Of a stretch of DNA of 64,000 nucleotides, positions 17,965 through 27,015 are shown piece after piece (position 1 is the first letter of the stretch; every line of letters starts with the position of its first letter). Source of the stretch: Neobacillus soli NBRC 102451. Its GTDB lineage: Bacteria > Bacillota > Bacilli > Bacillales > Cytobacillaceae. The stretch covers positions 1-64,000 of the forward strand of contig NZ_BCVI01000051.1 in NCBI RefSeq assembly GCF_001591665.1. The letters are read 5' to 3'. The translations under genes and the position numbers were made by a program. A model generated the notes under the pieces. The model saw only the letters and a list, made by a program, of their open reading frames with translations, did not search any database and was not told the origin of the DNA.

Positions 17965-18761
17965 TACGCTATCTCCTCTTCTAAGACAATTTTTGTGCCG
18001 ATTTTTTTACCGTTTGTATAATCTATTAAGCTATTTTTCTCAAAGCCGTTGATGATTCCAACCTCTGGTATTTTATGAACCAGACCGTCAATCGCAGCCT
18101 TTACCTTTGGAATCATCCCGCCGTAGATGGTTTTATTTTCGATCATTGCTTCAATAATTGCCTTTGATACTTTATCTAACTTTGTTTTTGCGCCATCTTT
18201 TTCTACAAGGATTCCTGGAATATCACTAATAAAACAAAGATTTGCTCCTAAAGCTTTGGCAATCGCTGAAGCAGCAATATCACCGTTAATGTTGTATCGT
18301 TGTCCACTGGAATCTATTCCAATTGGAGATACCACAGGAATATTTCCTTGAGAGATGATTCCATCAAGAACCTTGTGATTGACTCCCGTTACTTCTCCAA
18401 CAAAGCCTAAAGTCTTAGCATTTTGGGTAGGTATTGCTTGGAGTAAACTACCATCAACCCCACTAACTCCAATAGCATTGCCGCCAACTTCGATTATATT
18501 TCGTACGACCTGTTTGTTGACCGATCCACTTAATACCATCTCTACTACATCTAAAACCTGATGATCAGTAACTCTGAGACCATTCACAAAGTTGGTTTCA
18601 ACATTTAAGCTTTTCAGTAATTGGGTTATAAGTGGGCCGCCTCCATGTACGATAATCGGTGTCCACTCTCCAGCTTCATACATCTTAACAACATCTTCAT
18701 AAAATGACCTTGGCAGATTATCTAACACACTTCCGCCACACTTAATGACTAAATATTTCAT
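17964..18761 (-). CDS. argB: Acetylglutamate kinase
   Basis: A 265-residue amino-acid kinase phosphorylating N-acetylglutamate. It begins MKYLVIKCGGSVLDNL with the Lys that contacts the phosphates, has IVHGGGPLI near residue 38 and the ATP-side YNINGDIAASAIAKAL around 158. It sits 13 bases after argJ and touches argD by one base. The short N-terminus suggests the form not inhibited by arginine, as expected where ArgJ recycles the acetyl group. Confidence 0.96.
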   Translation of the reverse strand: MKYLVIKCGGSVLDNLPRSFYEDVVKMYEAGEWTPIIVHGGGPLITQLLKSLNVETNFVNGLRVTDHQVLDVVEMVLSGSVNKQVVRNIIEVGGNAIGVSGVDGSLLQAIPTQNAKTLGFVGEVTGVNHKVLDGIISQGNIPVVSPIGIDSSGQRYNINGDIAASAIAKALGANLCFISDIPGILVEKDGAKTKLDKVSKAIIEAMIENKTIYGGMIPKVKAAIDGLVHKIPEVGIINGFEKNSLIDYTNGKKIGTKIVLEEEIA

Positions 18762-18774
18762 CTTCAGTTCCCCC

Positions 18775-20004
18775 TTAAGTGCGGTAGGATGCGTTGATTT
18801 TCACATAATCATATGTTAGGTCGCATCCCCAGGCAGTTGCGCTGTGGTTACCTTGATTCAATTCAACAACAATTTTGACATTTTCTTGTTCTAGGTAGCT
18901 TTTTACTTCTTCTTCCACGATTGGGCAAGGCAATCCGTTTTCGAATACAGGATACTGTCCAAGTGAAACCTTAATGCCCTTCGGTTCAACAGGGACTCCA
19001 CTATAACCAATCGCTGTCACGATTCTTCCCCAGTTTGGATCCGTTCCATAGATAGCTGTTTTTACAAGATTAGAAGAAATAATCGATTTTCCAACTGCTC
19101 TAGCGGCATCAATATTAAAAGCCCCGTCAACTTGCACTTCAATTAGCTTTGTGGCTCCTTCTCCGTCGCGCGCAATTTTTTTAGCGAGTGATTCACAAAC
19201 AATTTGTAATCCTTGTTTGAAAATGCCCCATTCCGGATGGTCCTTAGTTAGTTGAATATTTTCCGCTAAGCCGTTCGCCATTACCAATACCATATCGTTT
19301 GTACTGGTATCACCGTCTACTGTAATCATATTAAATGTGGTATTTGTTACCTCTCTTAATGCATTTAGAAGATCCTCGTGGGCAACATTTGCATCCGTTG
19401 TAACGAAACCTAGCATTGTCGCCATGTTTGGGTGGATCATTCCTGATCCTTTGGATGTTCCGCCGATGCTAACCATTTTTCCATCTAATTTGAATTGGAC
19501 TGCTATTTGTTTTGTGCAAGTATCGGTAGTTAAAATTGCTTGTTTAAAATTTTCTTCATCTGCATTTTCTTTTTTAAGAATTTGTTTAATTCCCATTTTG
19601 ATTTTATCCATTGGCAACGGTTCGCCAATTACCCCTGTGGAGGTGACGGCAACTAGGTGCTCTTGGATCCCCAATTCGGAAGCAAAATCTGATTGCATTT
19701 CAAATGCGTCCATTAACCCCTGTTCGCCTGTGCAGGCATTGGCATTACCCGAATTTACGAGAATTGCTTGGATCTTATTTTCTTTAGAAATGCTTTCTTG
19801 TGTAACAAGAAGCGGAGCTGCTTGAAAAATATTTGTTGTATATACACCTGCTACTGTAGCAGGAACCTCAGAAACGATATAACCCAAATCTAGTCTTTTT
19901 CTTTTTACCCCGCAATGTATGCCACCTGCACTAAACCCTTTCGGCAGGGTTACACTTTCTGTTTCAAGAATAACAATCTCACTGCTTAATATTACCTGTG
20001 CCAA
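18775..20004 (-). CDS. argJ: Bifunctional ornithine acetyltransferase / N-acetylglutamate synthase
   Basis: A 409-residue ArgJ, self-cleaved before Thr196 in HPNMATMLGF into two chains. It moves the acetyl group from acetylornithine to glutamate and may also make acetylglutamate from acetyl-CoA. CTGEQGL and the C-terminal WGCDLTYDYVKINASYRT are conserved. The start is TTG at 20004, eight bases after AAGGGGG; no better codon is near. It lies 51 bases after argC. Confidence 0.95.
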   Translation of the reverse strand: MAQVILSSEIVILETESVTLPKGFSAGGIHCGVKRKRLDLGYIVSEVPATVAGVYTTNIFQAAPLLVTQESISKENKIQAILVNSGNANACTGEQGLMDAFEMQSDFASELGIQEHLVAVTSTGVIGEPLPMDKIKMGIKQILKKENADEENFKQAILTTDTCTKQIAVQFKLDGKMVSIGGTSKGSGMIHPNMATMLGFVTTDANVAHEDLLNALREVTNTTFNMITVDGDTSTNDMVLVMANGLAENIQLTKDHPEWGIFKQGLQIVCESLAKKIARDGEGATKLIEVQVDGAFNIDAARAVGKSIISSNLVKTAIYGTDPNWGRIVTAIGYSGVPVEPKGIKVSLGQYPVFENGLPCPIVEEEVKSYLEQENVKIVVELNQGNHSATAWGCDLTYDYVKINASYRT

Positions 20005-20055
20005 TTAAAATTCCCCCTTATAACTAGGTAACTGCTAAGATATTAATCTTCCGTT

Positions 20056-21093
20056 TTATGGATACAATGGTATATCTGTGAGCCCGGTTCTCTCATCCCA
20101 ACCGTTCATTAAATTAACATTCTGGATTGCCTGCCCCGCTGCTCCTTTTACTAAATTGTCAATCACTGAAATGATAGTAAGGCGGTTTGTTCTTGGGTCA
20201 ACATGTAAACCGATATCGCAATAATTTGAACCCAGGACCTCTTTGGTTGAAGGCACATTCCCCGCTGCCCTTATTCTAACGAAAGGCTGGTTTTCGTAAA
20301 ATTGATTATATAATTCAACTACTTCACTAGTTGAAATATTTCCTTTTAAGTTAACGTATATGGTACACATAATCCCTCTAGTCATTGGGACTAGATGGGT
20401 AGTAAAGGTAATCGTGATTGGGTTTCCACTTTCATCTTGTAAAACTTGCTCAATTTCTGGGATATGCTGATGTGCACCTAGTTTATAAGCTTTTAAGTTT
20501 TCATTTATTTCCGCATAATGGGTTGTTACTGAAAGGCCTCTTCCCGCACCTGATACCCCTGATTTCGCATCAATTATTATCGACTTTTCTTCTGCCCATT
20601 CTGTTTTTATTATCGGAATAAGACCTAGTGTCGTCGCAGTCGGATAGCAGCCCGGGTTGGCTATTAGATTGGAAGTTTTAATTTTTTCTGTATAGATTTC
20701 ACATAATCCGTAGGTTGCTTGTTTTAGGTAGTCCTCGGTGGCTGGTGAATGTTTATACCATGATTCATATTCCTCGGGCGATCTTAATCGAAAATCCCCA
20801 GATAAATCTATACATTTAATCCCCTTTTCCAAGAGCGGTGGAACAAGTTTACTGCTCACTCCGGAAGGTGTAGCTAAAAATACAATATCGGTTTCGTCAC
20901 ATAATCTAATTGGATCAAATGTTTCAAGAGGTTGATCCACGATGTTAGATAGGTGCGGATAAATATCACTAAAACTAGACCCAGCTTGGGAGTTAGAAAC
21001 AACAGAACCAATCTCCAAATGCGGGTGCTTATTAATTAACCTAACTAATTCAATTGAGCCGTAGCCGGTTCCACCGATAATCGCAGCTTTCAT
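20056..21093 (-). CDS. argC: N-acetyl-gamma-glutamyl-phosphate reductase
   Basis: A 345-residue reductase, first gene of the arginine operon. The NADP motif GGTGYGS is at residues 7-13 and the catalytic Cys149 lies in ANPGCYPTAT; HQHIPEIEQVL carries the general-base His. ATG 21093 has GGGAG eight bases upstream, while ATG 21108 lacks a ribosome site; 345 residues is also the usual length. Its promoter is overlapped by two ARG boxes. Confidence 0.96.
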   Translation of the reverse strand: MKAAIIGGTGYGSIELVRLINKHPHLEIGSVVSNSQAGSSFSDIYPHLSNIVDQPLETFDPIRLCDETDIVFLATPSGVSSKLVPPLLEKGIKCIDLSGDFRLRSPEEYESWYKHSPATEDYLKQATYGLCEIYTEKIKTSNLIANPGCYPTATTLGLIPIIKTEWAEEKSIIIDAKSGVSGAGRGLSVTTHYAEINENLKAYKLGAHQHIPEIEQVLQDESGNPITITFTTHLVPMTRGIMCTIYVNLKGNISTSEVVELYNQFYENQPFVRIRAAGNVPSTKEVLGSNYCDIGLHVDPRTNRLTIISVIDNLVKGAAGQAIQNVNLMNGWDERTGLTDIPLYP

Positions 21094-21118
21094 TTCTCCA
21101 ACTCCCATGTTGCTTTAT

Positions 21119-21155
21119 AATGAATTATTATACATAAACATATATAATTATTCAA
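21119..21155 (-). promoter_or_regulatory. argC operon promoter overlapped by two ARG boxes
   Basis: On the - strand TTGAAT (-35, 21150-21155) and TATAAT (-10, 21127-21132) are 17 bases apart. TGTATAATAATTCA (21121-21134) and TGAATAATTATATA (21141-21154) resemble the ARG-box dyad and cover the -10 and -35, with centres 20 bp apart. Arginine-bound AhrC/ArgR should block RNA polymerase here. Confidence 0.78.
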
Positions 21156-21207
21156 CATTAAAATAGCCTAATTTTCTGTTTTAATTGAAAATTTTCAGTT
21201 TAAATTT

Positions 21208-21221
21208 TGATAGCGCTTACA
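21208..21221. promoter_or_regulatory. Candidate cre site upstream of argC
   Basis: TGATAGCGCTTACA fits the relaxed CcpA consensus TGWNANCGNTNWCA. It lies about 53 bases upstream of the argC -35, where CcpA would more often activate than repress. Sequence match only. Confidence 0.4.
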
Positions 21222-21261
21222 AAGTATTACTTAGAATTATTCAATTTTTATGCATTAAAAT

Positions 21262-21290
21262 AAAAAAGCTCCTGCTTAAGCAAGAACTTT
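21262..21290 (-). terminator. Terminator of the Lnr-like operon
   Basis: On the - strand a 12-position stem with two mismatches (centre TA at about 21278) is followed by six T. It lies 13 bases after the response regulator stop. Confidence 0.6.
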
Positions 21291-21302
21291 GATTTGTTAC
21301 TA

Positions 21303-21923
21303 TTAAAAATTCTTCAAATAAAAAATAGCCAGCTGCGTACGATCCCGTAATTTTAATTTTTCAAGGAGTCCTGTTGTATAATTTCGGATTGTTCCTTCAC
21401 TTAAATAAATCCGCTCTGCGATTTCTTTATTAGATAAGCCTTCAGCAATCAGCTCAAGTATCTCCAATTCCCGGGGAGATAAATCAAGTTTCATTGGCGG
21501 TCTCTTTTCATCTTTAAGCATCGATGAAAGCGCACTGGCTACTTCTTTTTCAAAAACGAAATTCCCCTTTCCAACAGCCCTCAGACTTTCGATGATGCTA
21601 TCTGATGGTTGATTTTTCAAAATATATCCTTCAGCACCGCTTTTAATCGCCTCTTTTATATAAGCGTCGTCCTTGAAGGTCGTTAAGATTACTACTTTAA
21701 TAGTGTTAAAGTGTTTCTTTATCAATTTAGTCCCTAAAACACCATCCATCACGGGCATTCGGATATCCATTAGGACTAGGTCTGGCCGTTTCTTTTGACA
21801 CATTTCAAATGCTTCCTGGCCATTGCCTGCTGTACCCGTAACCTCAAAATCATTTTCGAGCTCAATCAGAATCTTCAATCCATCACGAATTAATGCATCA
21901 TCATCAACGATTAGAACCTTCAA
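21303..21923 (-). CDS. NarL/FixJ-type response regulator (LnrK-like)
   Basis: A 206-residue regulator. Residues 1-118 are a receiver domain with Asp53 (LVLMDIRMP) as phosphorylation site and acidic pocket VDDD at 6-9; residues about 140-206 are a LuxR-type helix-turn-helix with LSPRELEILELIAEGLSNKEI. I prefer TTG 21923, eight bases after AGGGGAG; GTG 21932 overlaps that site. It overlaps the kinase gene by 20 bases. In context it probably activates the upstream ABC operon, as LnrK does in B. subtilis. Confidence 0.88.
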   Translation of the reverse strand: MKVLIVDDDALIRDGLKILIELENDFEVTGTAGNGQEAFEMCQKKRPDLVLMDIRMPVMDGVLGTKLIKKHFNTIKVVILTTFKDDAYIKEAIKSGAEGYILKNQPSDSIIESLRAVGKGNFVFEKEVASALSSMLKDEKRPPMKLDLSPRELEILELIAEGLSNKEIAERIYLSEGTIRNYTTGLLEKLKLRDRTQLAIFYLKNF

Positions 21924-22998
21924 ATATCCCACTCCCCTCTTTCGGAATTAGGCAAACAATTAAAAAACCGTCATTGGCTGAGATCGAAAGACTGCCGCCA
22001 ACATTCCGTACTCTTTCCTTCATTCCGCTTAATCCAAGTCCCTCTGACATTGTTTGACAACCAACCCCATTATCCTTTATATACATCCTCGTATATTGCT
22101 CAGTTGCTTCAATTTTTATATCCATTTTTGTTGCTTGTGAATATCGTGAAGCATTAGTTAATGCCTCTTTTAAATTCGCACTCATTAATTCCAGATGACT
22201 CGGCAGAATAGAATTGAAATCACCACTCATTTTTAGCTCAACTGGGCAAAAGCCGAAATGGTCGATAATGTTATTAATGTATTCTATGCCTATGGTTTGT
22301 TTTGGCTTGATATTATGTACTGTATTACGAAGTAACTCGATTGATTTTGCCAAGCCCTCAACCGACGTTTGGACCATCTCCATTGACTTTTCTTGATTCC
22401 TTGAATGAAGCTTGTAGGCCGCTTGAAGCTGGAATAAGATCCCGGCAATACTGTGCCCAATACTATCATGGATCTCCTGAGCAATCCGATTCCGCTCCCT
22501 TACTTCTGCAATATTAGCAACTTCCTTTGACGAATGGAGCAGCTTTGCCTTTGTATCTTCAAGTTCATACCGTAAACGCCGCTCATTATCTACTGTTTGT
22601 TTAAAGCGGTCTTGCTCTTCTTTCCCCTTATGAATAACATAAGCTAGTAAACTGCACAAAAGAACGATAAGAAGGTTTGTAAGGAGCAATTCATTCAATC
22701 TTAGTAAATAGAACATGCAAGCAACAGCTACACCAAACCAAGCGTACTTTCTTTTTATAATAAAGTCGTAACTGCAAAGAGCAAACAGAATCGAAAAACG
22801 GAAATCCATCGTAACGGCTGCACATGTTAACAGCAGCGTTACGATGGTTAGATACAAAGAATCAACGTATCTTTCTTTAAAAATATTTACGGCAATAATC
22901 ACCAAGAGGAGAAGAAATGATTGGTAAGCTATATCATGATTCATTATCAGTTCCAAAATTAGGTATAGAATAATCGCTGCTTTTACAATAAAGTTCAT
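21904..22998 (-). CDS. Histidine kinase, HisKA_3 type (LnrJ-like)
   Basis: A 364-residue sensor with five or six N-terminal membrane helices (about residues 3-125) and no large extracellular loop, a coiled linker, then the DHp motif ERNRIAQEIHDSIGHS with phosphoacceptor His177, and a HATPase domain (NLKEALTNASRY, DNGVGC, GLGLSGMKERV). Kinases of this intramembrane type usually sense membrane-active drugs. It lies between the exporter and the response regulator in one operon. The ligand is unknown; linear polyenes are the known signal for the B. subtilis homologue. Confidence 0.88.
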   Translation of the reverse strand: MNFIVKAAIILYLILELIMNHDIAYQSFLLLLVIIAVNIFKERYVDSLYLTIVTLLLTCAAVTMDFRFSILFALCSYDFIIKRKYAWFGVAVACMFYLLRLNELLLTNLLIVLLCSLLAYVIHKGKEEQDRFKQTVDNERRLRYELEDTKAKLLHSSKEVANIAEVRERNRIAQEIHDSIGHSIAGILFQLQAAYKLHSRNQEKSMEMVQTSVEGLAKSIELLRNTVHNIKPKQTIGIEYINNIIDHFGFCPVELKMSGDFNSILPSHLELMSANLKEALTNASRYSQATKMDIKIEATEQYTRMYIKDNGVGCQTMSEGLGLSGMKERVRNVGGSLSISANDGFLIVCLIPKEGSGIFEGSNR

Positions 22999-23035
22999 GT
23001 CATCCCCTGCCAGTAAGCTTTTCCTTCATTATACT

Positions 23036-24133
23036 TTATTTAGCAATATCCGCCTTTCTAAATGTTCCTAACAGGAAGAAAATAATCGCAAATAAGATTA
23101 ATATTAACAGTTCTTTTCCAAGTGAAAATAACGACTGTCCCTGCAATAGTTTTTCTATTCCTGTAATCACCCATGAAACTGGTGTGAAGTTGCTTAAAGT
23201 CTTAATGATATCTGGAGCAAATTCGAGTGGGAAGTAGGCCCCGCCAAGCATTGCGAGCGGTGCAACCAAACATATACCGATTAAGCACGCTTGAATAATG
23301 TTTTTGGAAATCGAGCTGATTGCCACTCCGAATGCTACAGTTACTAATGAAAAAAGGAGCAACAAGACAAAGATGGAAAATCCAGCACTACCGAGGTACA
23401 GTTTGTAAACATATTTTATAATCAGCAAAACAAAAGTTATTTGGATGAAGGAAACAAAGAGAAAACTGCCTGTAATCTGGAGCATATAGGTCCTTATTTT
23501 TACAGGTGCTGTTAGGGTGCGATAGAGAGTATGGTTATTCTTATTAAAAATAATGAACAAACCGACAATTAAGGAAGTATATAACATCGATATAATCAGA
23601 TATCCTAGCACAGATTTCGTTCTTTCGGCACCTTCATTAACTGCTAACTTATGCACCAATTGAATAGCGCCAAGCTGGTCATAGTTTGTGAATTCTGTGT
23701 AGAAGGAATCGGGATTATGCTGTACTTTTTCCGCAACCATTTTGGCATGATTAAGCCATTGCTCTAAGAATGCACTTACCGGCTTAGAAAAGTTAGATTC
23801 TTTGACGGAGTAACTTGTAATTCCCTCATCTTTCCCATGAATAAGCCCATCTGTAAACCCCTTTTCAATCACAACAACATAATCAACTTTTAGTGTTTTG
23901 AGATCGTCATTTATTTTTCCCTCTTTTATATTTCGAATTTCAGCTTTTGTTTTTAGATTCCGGACTAAATCAGCTGTAAATTTCGTGTGATCCTTATCAA
24001 TAATCGCTACTTTTACAGCAGGCTCCTGACCAATAAACCCCAACGTCATAAAGGCAAGGGGAAAGAGCAGGATAAAGAAGATCTGAACTTTATTGCGAAA
24101 AATTCGTTTTAAGGTATTGATAAAAATAGTCAA
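23036..24133 (-). CDS. ABC-2 type permease (LnrN-like)
   Basis: A 365-residue membrane protein of the ABC-2 exporter class: one N-terminal helix (about 17-35), a large external domain (about 40-180), then five C-terminal helices. The motif GAYFPLEFAPDIIKTLSNFTPVSW near residue 300 is typical of this class. The TTG start follows GGAGGAG by about nine bases and overlaps the preceding permease by four. It probably pairs with the other permease and the ATPase to expel lipid-like or polyene compounds. Confidence 0.87.
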   Translation of the reverse strand: MTIFINTLKRIFRNKVQIFFILLFPLAFMTLGFIGQEPAVKVAIIDKDHTKFTADLVRNLKTKAEIRNIKEGKINDDLKTLKVDYVVVIEKGFTDGLIHGKDEGITSYSVKESNFSKPVSAFLEQWLNHAKMVAEKVQHNPDSFYTEFTNYDQLGAIQLVHKLAVNEGAERTKSVLGYLIISMLYTSLIVGLFIIFNKNNHTLYRTLTAPVKIRTYMLQITGSFLFVSFIQITFVLLIIKYVYKLYLGSAGFSIFVLLLLFSLVTVAFGVAISSISKNIIQACLIGICLVAPLAMLGGAYFPLEFAPDIIKTLSNFTPVSWVITGIEKLLQGQSLFSLGKELLILILFAIIFFLLGTFRKADIAK

Positions 24134-25248
24134 ATAACTCTCCTCCTTCCAGTAATAAAAGTAAACGCCACAACAATAATCGTATATAACACTAATCCTA
24201 GAATATTCGATTGAGTGAAGGTACCTTCATAAATATTTGTGAATAAAGCCTTTTGCGCATAGGTGTTGGGTGAAAGGTAGCTTAGCATTTCAATGACTTT
24301 TCCTTCCATTCGTGAAAATCCACCGGATACTAATGTTAGAACGGTTCCAATTATAAAAATGCTTAGTGATGATGCCATTGTGCTTTTTGACAAGTAAGCG
24401 AGAATCATACCAAATGCGACAGCAATTGCTGAAAACAAGAATAGTACTAGTAGGATGAGCCATAAGCTGCCATCCCAATTGGCTTTATAGATGAATTTTG
24501 AAACGAGGAAAATCAATAAGGAAATGCCGTATAATGTCATCGTACTTCCTATTAATTTACCAAGAATCACTTTACTTGGTTGAATAGGAGCGGCTGCTAA
24601 ACGCAGATTCGTATGGTTCCCCATATCCTTTGTAATCGCAAATACTCCAAAAATGGCTCCGAACAACAGGGATTGAAATAAGGCTGTTAGTGAATAGTAA
24701 TCAATTCCACGTGGTATTTTTCCTTCCGTCACTATTTTCACTTCTTTAATAATGGATGAGGTTGATTTTTGCTGCATCTTCTTCCCATCAACCTTAATGA
24801 GGGTATTTCCAATATTAAAGGTACGGACAAAGCTTTCCAAAACTGGCTGAACGTAAGAGGTTTTCTCCTTGCTGTAAAAGTTAATTTTTACCTGTTCTCC
24901 ATTTTTAAAGCTGTTTGACATTCCTTTTTCAAGATAAACCAAGCCTTTCAACTTTCCGGACTTGACTTGATCCATCCCGCTTTCAAGCGTTTTAACCTTC
25001 TTCACTTCTAAAACAGATTTTGTTTTTTTGGCAGTAAAAAATTCATTTAGGGAACTGTCTAGTAACCCCTCATCTTGACTAAAATAACCAACATTCATTG
25101 GATCAATTTTCTTTGGTGTATAGGCACTATCTAGTGCCTTTCCAAGAATAAGCATCATTAGGATTGGCAGTAAAATAAACGCAACCATTGCTTTTACATC
25201 TCTCACGTTACGAATGAATGTATAATAAGCAATCATTAATATTTTCAT
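24130..25248 (-). CDS. ABC-2 type permease (LnrM-like)
   Basis: A 372-residue paralogue of its downstream neighbour with the same plan: N-terminal helix at about 18-38, external domain with KxKGLVYLEKGMSN, and five to six C-terminal helices ending in the YTIIVVAFTFITGRRR segment. ATG 25248 has GAGGTG six bases upstream; the in-frame GTG at 25257 overlaps that ribosome site. It sits 21 bases after the ATPase gene. Two different permeases make a heterodimeric channel likely. Confidence 0.87.
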   Translation of the reverse strand: MKILMIAYYTFIRNVRDVKAMVAFILLPILMMLILGKALDSAYTPKKIDPMNVGYFSQDEGLLDSSLNEFFTAKKTKSVLEVKKVKTLESGMDQVKSGKLKGLVYLEKGMSNSFKNGEQVKINFYSKEKTSYVQPVLESFVRTFNIGNTLIKVDGKKMQQKSTSSIIKEVKIVTEGKIPRGIDYYSLTALFQSLLFGAIFGVFAITKDMGNHTNLRLAAAPIQPSKVILGKLIGSTMTLYGISLLIFLVSKFIYKANWDGSLWLILLVLFLFSAIAVAFGMILAYLSKSTMASSLSIFIIGTVLTLVSGGFSRMEGKVIEMLSYLSPNTYAQKALFTNIYEGTFTQSNILGLVLYTIIVVAFTFITGRRRVI

Positions 25249-25269
25249 ATCATTCACCTCTTCTCTCTA

Positions 25270-26202
25270 TTAATCTCGTAGTGATCTTCCCGTAAGTGTC
25301 AGGAACACGGCTTCTAAACTTGGTTTTTCCACATTCAAGGATAGAATTTCTATACCTGCTTCGGCCAGGAGATTGATTACACGACTTACGTTATGTTCCC
25401 CTTTTTTTCCGACCACTTCTAAGCTATTCCCTTTGATGATGCATTCACGAATACTCGGAATTGATTTAATCTGCTCAACGAGTGAGTAGTTTACAGAAGA
25501 TATTTCTATAACCAATTTTTCCTCGGTGGAAACCAGTGCAGTAAGCTCTTCCTTCGTCCCTTGTGCAATAACCCTGCCATGATCCACAATAGCAACCCTT
25601 GTACAGATTTCTTCAACCTCTTCCATGTAATGGGAGGTATAGATAATCGTCGAACCCATTTTATTCAATTCTTTGATGGATTGTAAAATATGATTTCTTG
25701 ATTGTGGATCGATTCCCACTGTGGGTTCATCCATAATGATTAGCTTTGGGTGATGCAAGATGGCACAGGCAATATTTAATCTTCGTTTCATTCCGCCAGA
25801 GAATCCTTTTGGTCGGTCCCTCTGTCTATCGGTAAGCCCTGTAAACGAAAGGGCCTCAGCAATTCTTTCCTTCAAAAGGCTGCCTCTAAGTCCGTAAAGC
25901 CGGCCGAAGTAATCCAGATTTTCATAGGCCGTTAAATCTTCAAATAAGGCGATTTCTTGGGGAACGATTCCAAACTCCTGCTTGACTTCCATTTCATGCC
26001 GCTTGATCTCTTTTCCCAGAAACTTTACCTCCCCGCCATCATAAGGGGTAAGGCTCGAGATAATGCTGATTGTCGTTGTTTTTCCAGCGCCGTTTGGTCC
26101 CAGTAATCCAAAAATTTCACCTTCGTTAATGGCAAATGTTATATGATCTAATGCGAGGAAATCACCATATCGTTTAATTAGGTTGTTCACTTCAAGTAAC
26201 AT
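25270..26202 (-). CDS. ABC transporter ATP-binding protein (LnrL-like)
   Basis: A 310-residue ATPase. Walker A GPNGAGKTT is near residue 38, the signature FSGGMKRRLNIA near 137, Walker B LIIMDEPTVGIDP near 157, and the H-loop TSHYMEE near 193. The 90-residue C-terminal extension with VEKPSLEAVFLTLTGRSLRD is typical of DrrA/NatA-type drug exporters. ATG 26202 follows GGGAG by eight bases; earlier in-frame codons lack a site. It is the first gene of a five-gene operon with a two-component system at its end. Confidence 0.9.
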   Translation of the reverse strand: MLLEVNNLIKRYGDFLALDHITFAINEGEIFGLLGPNGAGKTTTISIISSLTPYDGGEVKFLGKEIKRHEMEVKQEFGIVPQEIALFEDLTAYENLDYFGRLYGLRGSLLKERIAEALSFTGLTDRQRDRPKGFSGGMKRRLNIACAILHHPKLIIMDEPTVGIDPQSRNHILQSIKELNKMGSTIIYTSHYMEEVEEICTRVAIVDHGRVIAQGTKEELTALVSTEEKLVIEISSVNYSLVEQIKSIPSIRECIIKGNSLEVVGKKGEHNVSRVINLLAEAGIEILSLNVEKPSLEAVFLTLTGRSLRD

Positions 26203-26258
26203 GCTCCCAACTCCCTTTTTCGTTTTTCTAATGTAATCATATTCCAAATCGAATTGGT

Positions 26259-26299
26259 CTTATAGTGACTGGAAGAATAAGTTCATGTGACATATGTCA
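26259..26299 (-). promoter_or_regulatory. Lnr-like operon promoter with abutting palindrome
   Basis: On the - strand TATAAG (-10, 26259-26264) is 17 bases from CATGAA, a poor -35 (26282-26287). The perfect dyad TGACATATGTCA (26288-26299) directly touches the -35. A weak -35 with an adjoining dyad is the usual build of an activator-dependent promoter, probably bound by the operon's own response regulator. Confidence 0.5.
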
Positions 26300-26335
26300 T
26301 ATTCGAGGATGAAAAGTGAATCCCAGATTGATGGC

Positions 26336-26364
26336 ATAAAAAAAACGGCCTAGGAAGGACCGTT
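26336..26364 (-). terminator. Terminator of the DUF4395 gene
   Basis: On the - strand AACGG and CCGTT pair around an 11-base loop and are followed by a run of eight T (26336-26343 as A). The stem is short, but the U run is strong. Confidence 0.6.
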
Positions 26365-26454
26365 AAATTTTAATGAAAAGAAATGAATTGAATAAAAACC
26401 AAACTTCTTTATTTACAACATTTGCTGCCCGTATAAGTCAGTAGTTATGAATGA

Positions 26455-26880
26455 TTATCGGTTCGCTCGTCTGTAGGCATATTGCTTCCATTGGTAATGA
26501 ATAAAGCAGCCAACACAAAACCCAAGGATGGCGACAAATGCTGCCACAGCAACAAGAATGGTAAATACATAGCCTATAGTGTTCCACCCAAGCAAAAAGC
26601 TAACAAACCCTATTCCGAGGCAGAGAACAGCAATCTTTTGGTTAAATTGTTGCTGCCCCCAATCTTCAGGAATATAAGCCCCTGGCCCTTTCCTTAGGAA
26701 TAGCTTTGAAAGCTGTATTATCGGATTGAATCCGAAAAAAAGCCCGATTAGCCCTGAAATAAACGGTACTAATAAAAACCACTCCAGACCGGACACCCAT
26801 GTTAACAGCACACTAATCACAATAACCCATTGGTTTGTTCTTACAAGTGGACGAGGAATGGAATAAATTTTATCTGACAA
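26455..26880 (-). CDS. DUF4395 family membrane protein
   Basis: A 141-residue protein with about four hydrophobic segments (18-35, 36-52, 82-98, 103-122). The N-terminal IPRPLVRTNQW and the C-terminal Cys-rich FCVGCFIHY identify the DUF4395 family, which often occurs near thioredoxin- or rhodanese-like genes, though none is here. The TTG start follows GGTGGGG by six bases. It is a single-gene unit. Function is unknown; the paired cysteines hint at a redox role, but this is inference. Confidence 0.82.
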   Translation of the reverse strand: MSDKIYSIPRPLVRTNQWVIVISVLLTWVSGLEWFLLVPFISGLIGLFFGFNPIIQLSKLFLRKGPGAYIPEDWGQQQFNQKIAVLCLGIGFVSFLLGWNTIGYVFTILVAVAAFVAILGFCVGCFIHYQWKQYAYRRANR

Positions 26881-26979
26881 TCAAATCCCCACCTTTCTTA
26901 TTGGAATTATATGCTTAGAGCTAGTTTAACTTGATTAAATCCTCTTGTATAGGAAATGATTTTTGAAAAGGGTTTTTAC

Positions 26980-27001
26980 AAAAAAAACACTCAGATGAGT
27001 G
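26980..27001 (-). terminator. Terminator of aroK-aroD
   Basis: CACTCA and TGAGTG pair around two bases, extended by flanking A/T pairs, with eight T following on the - strand. It lies 15 bases past the aroD stop. Confidence 0.75.
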
Positions 27002-27015
27002 CTTTGCCATTTTAT

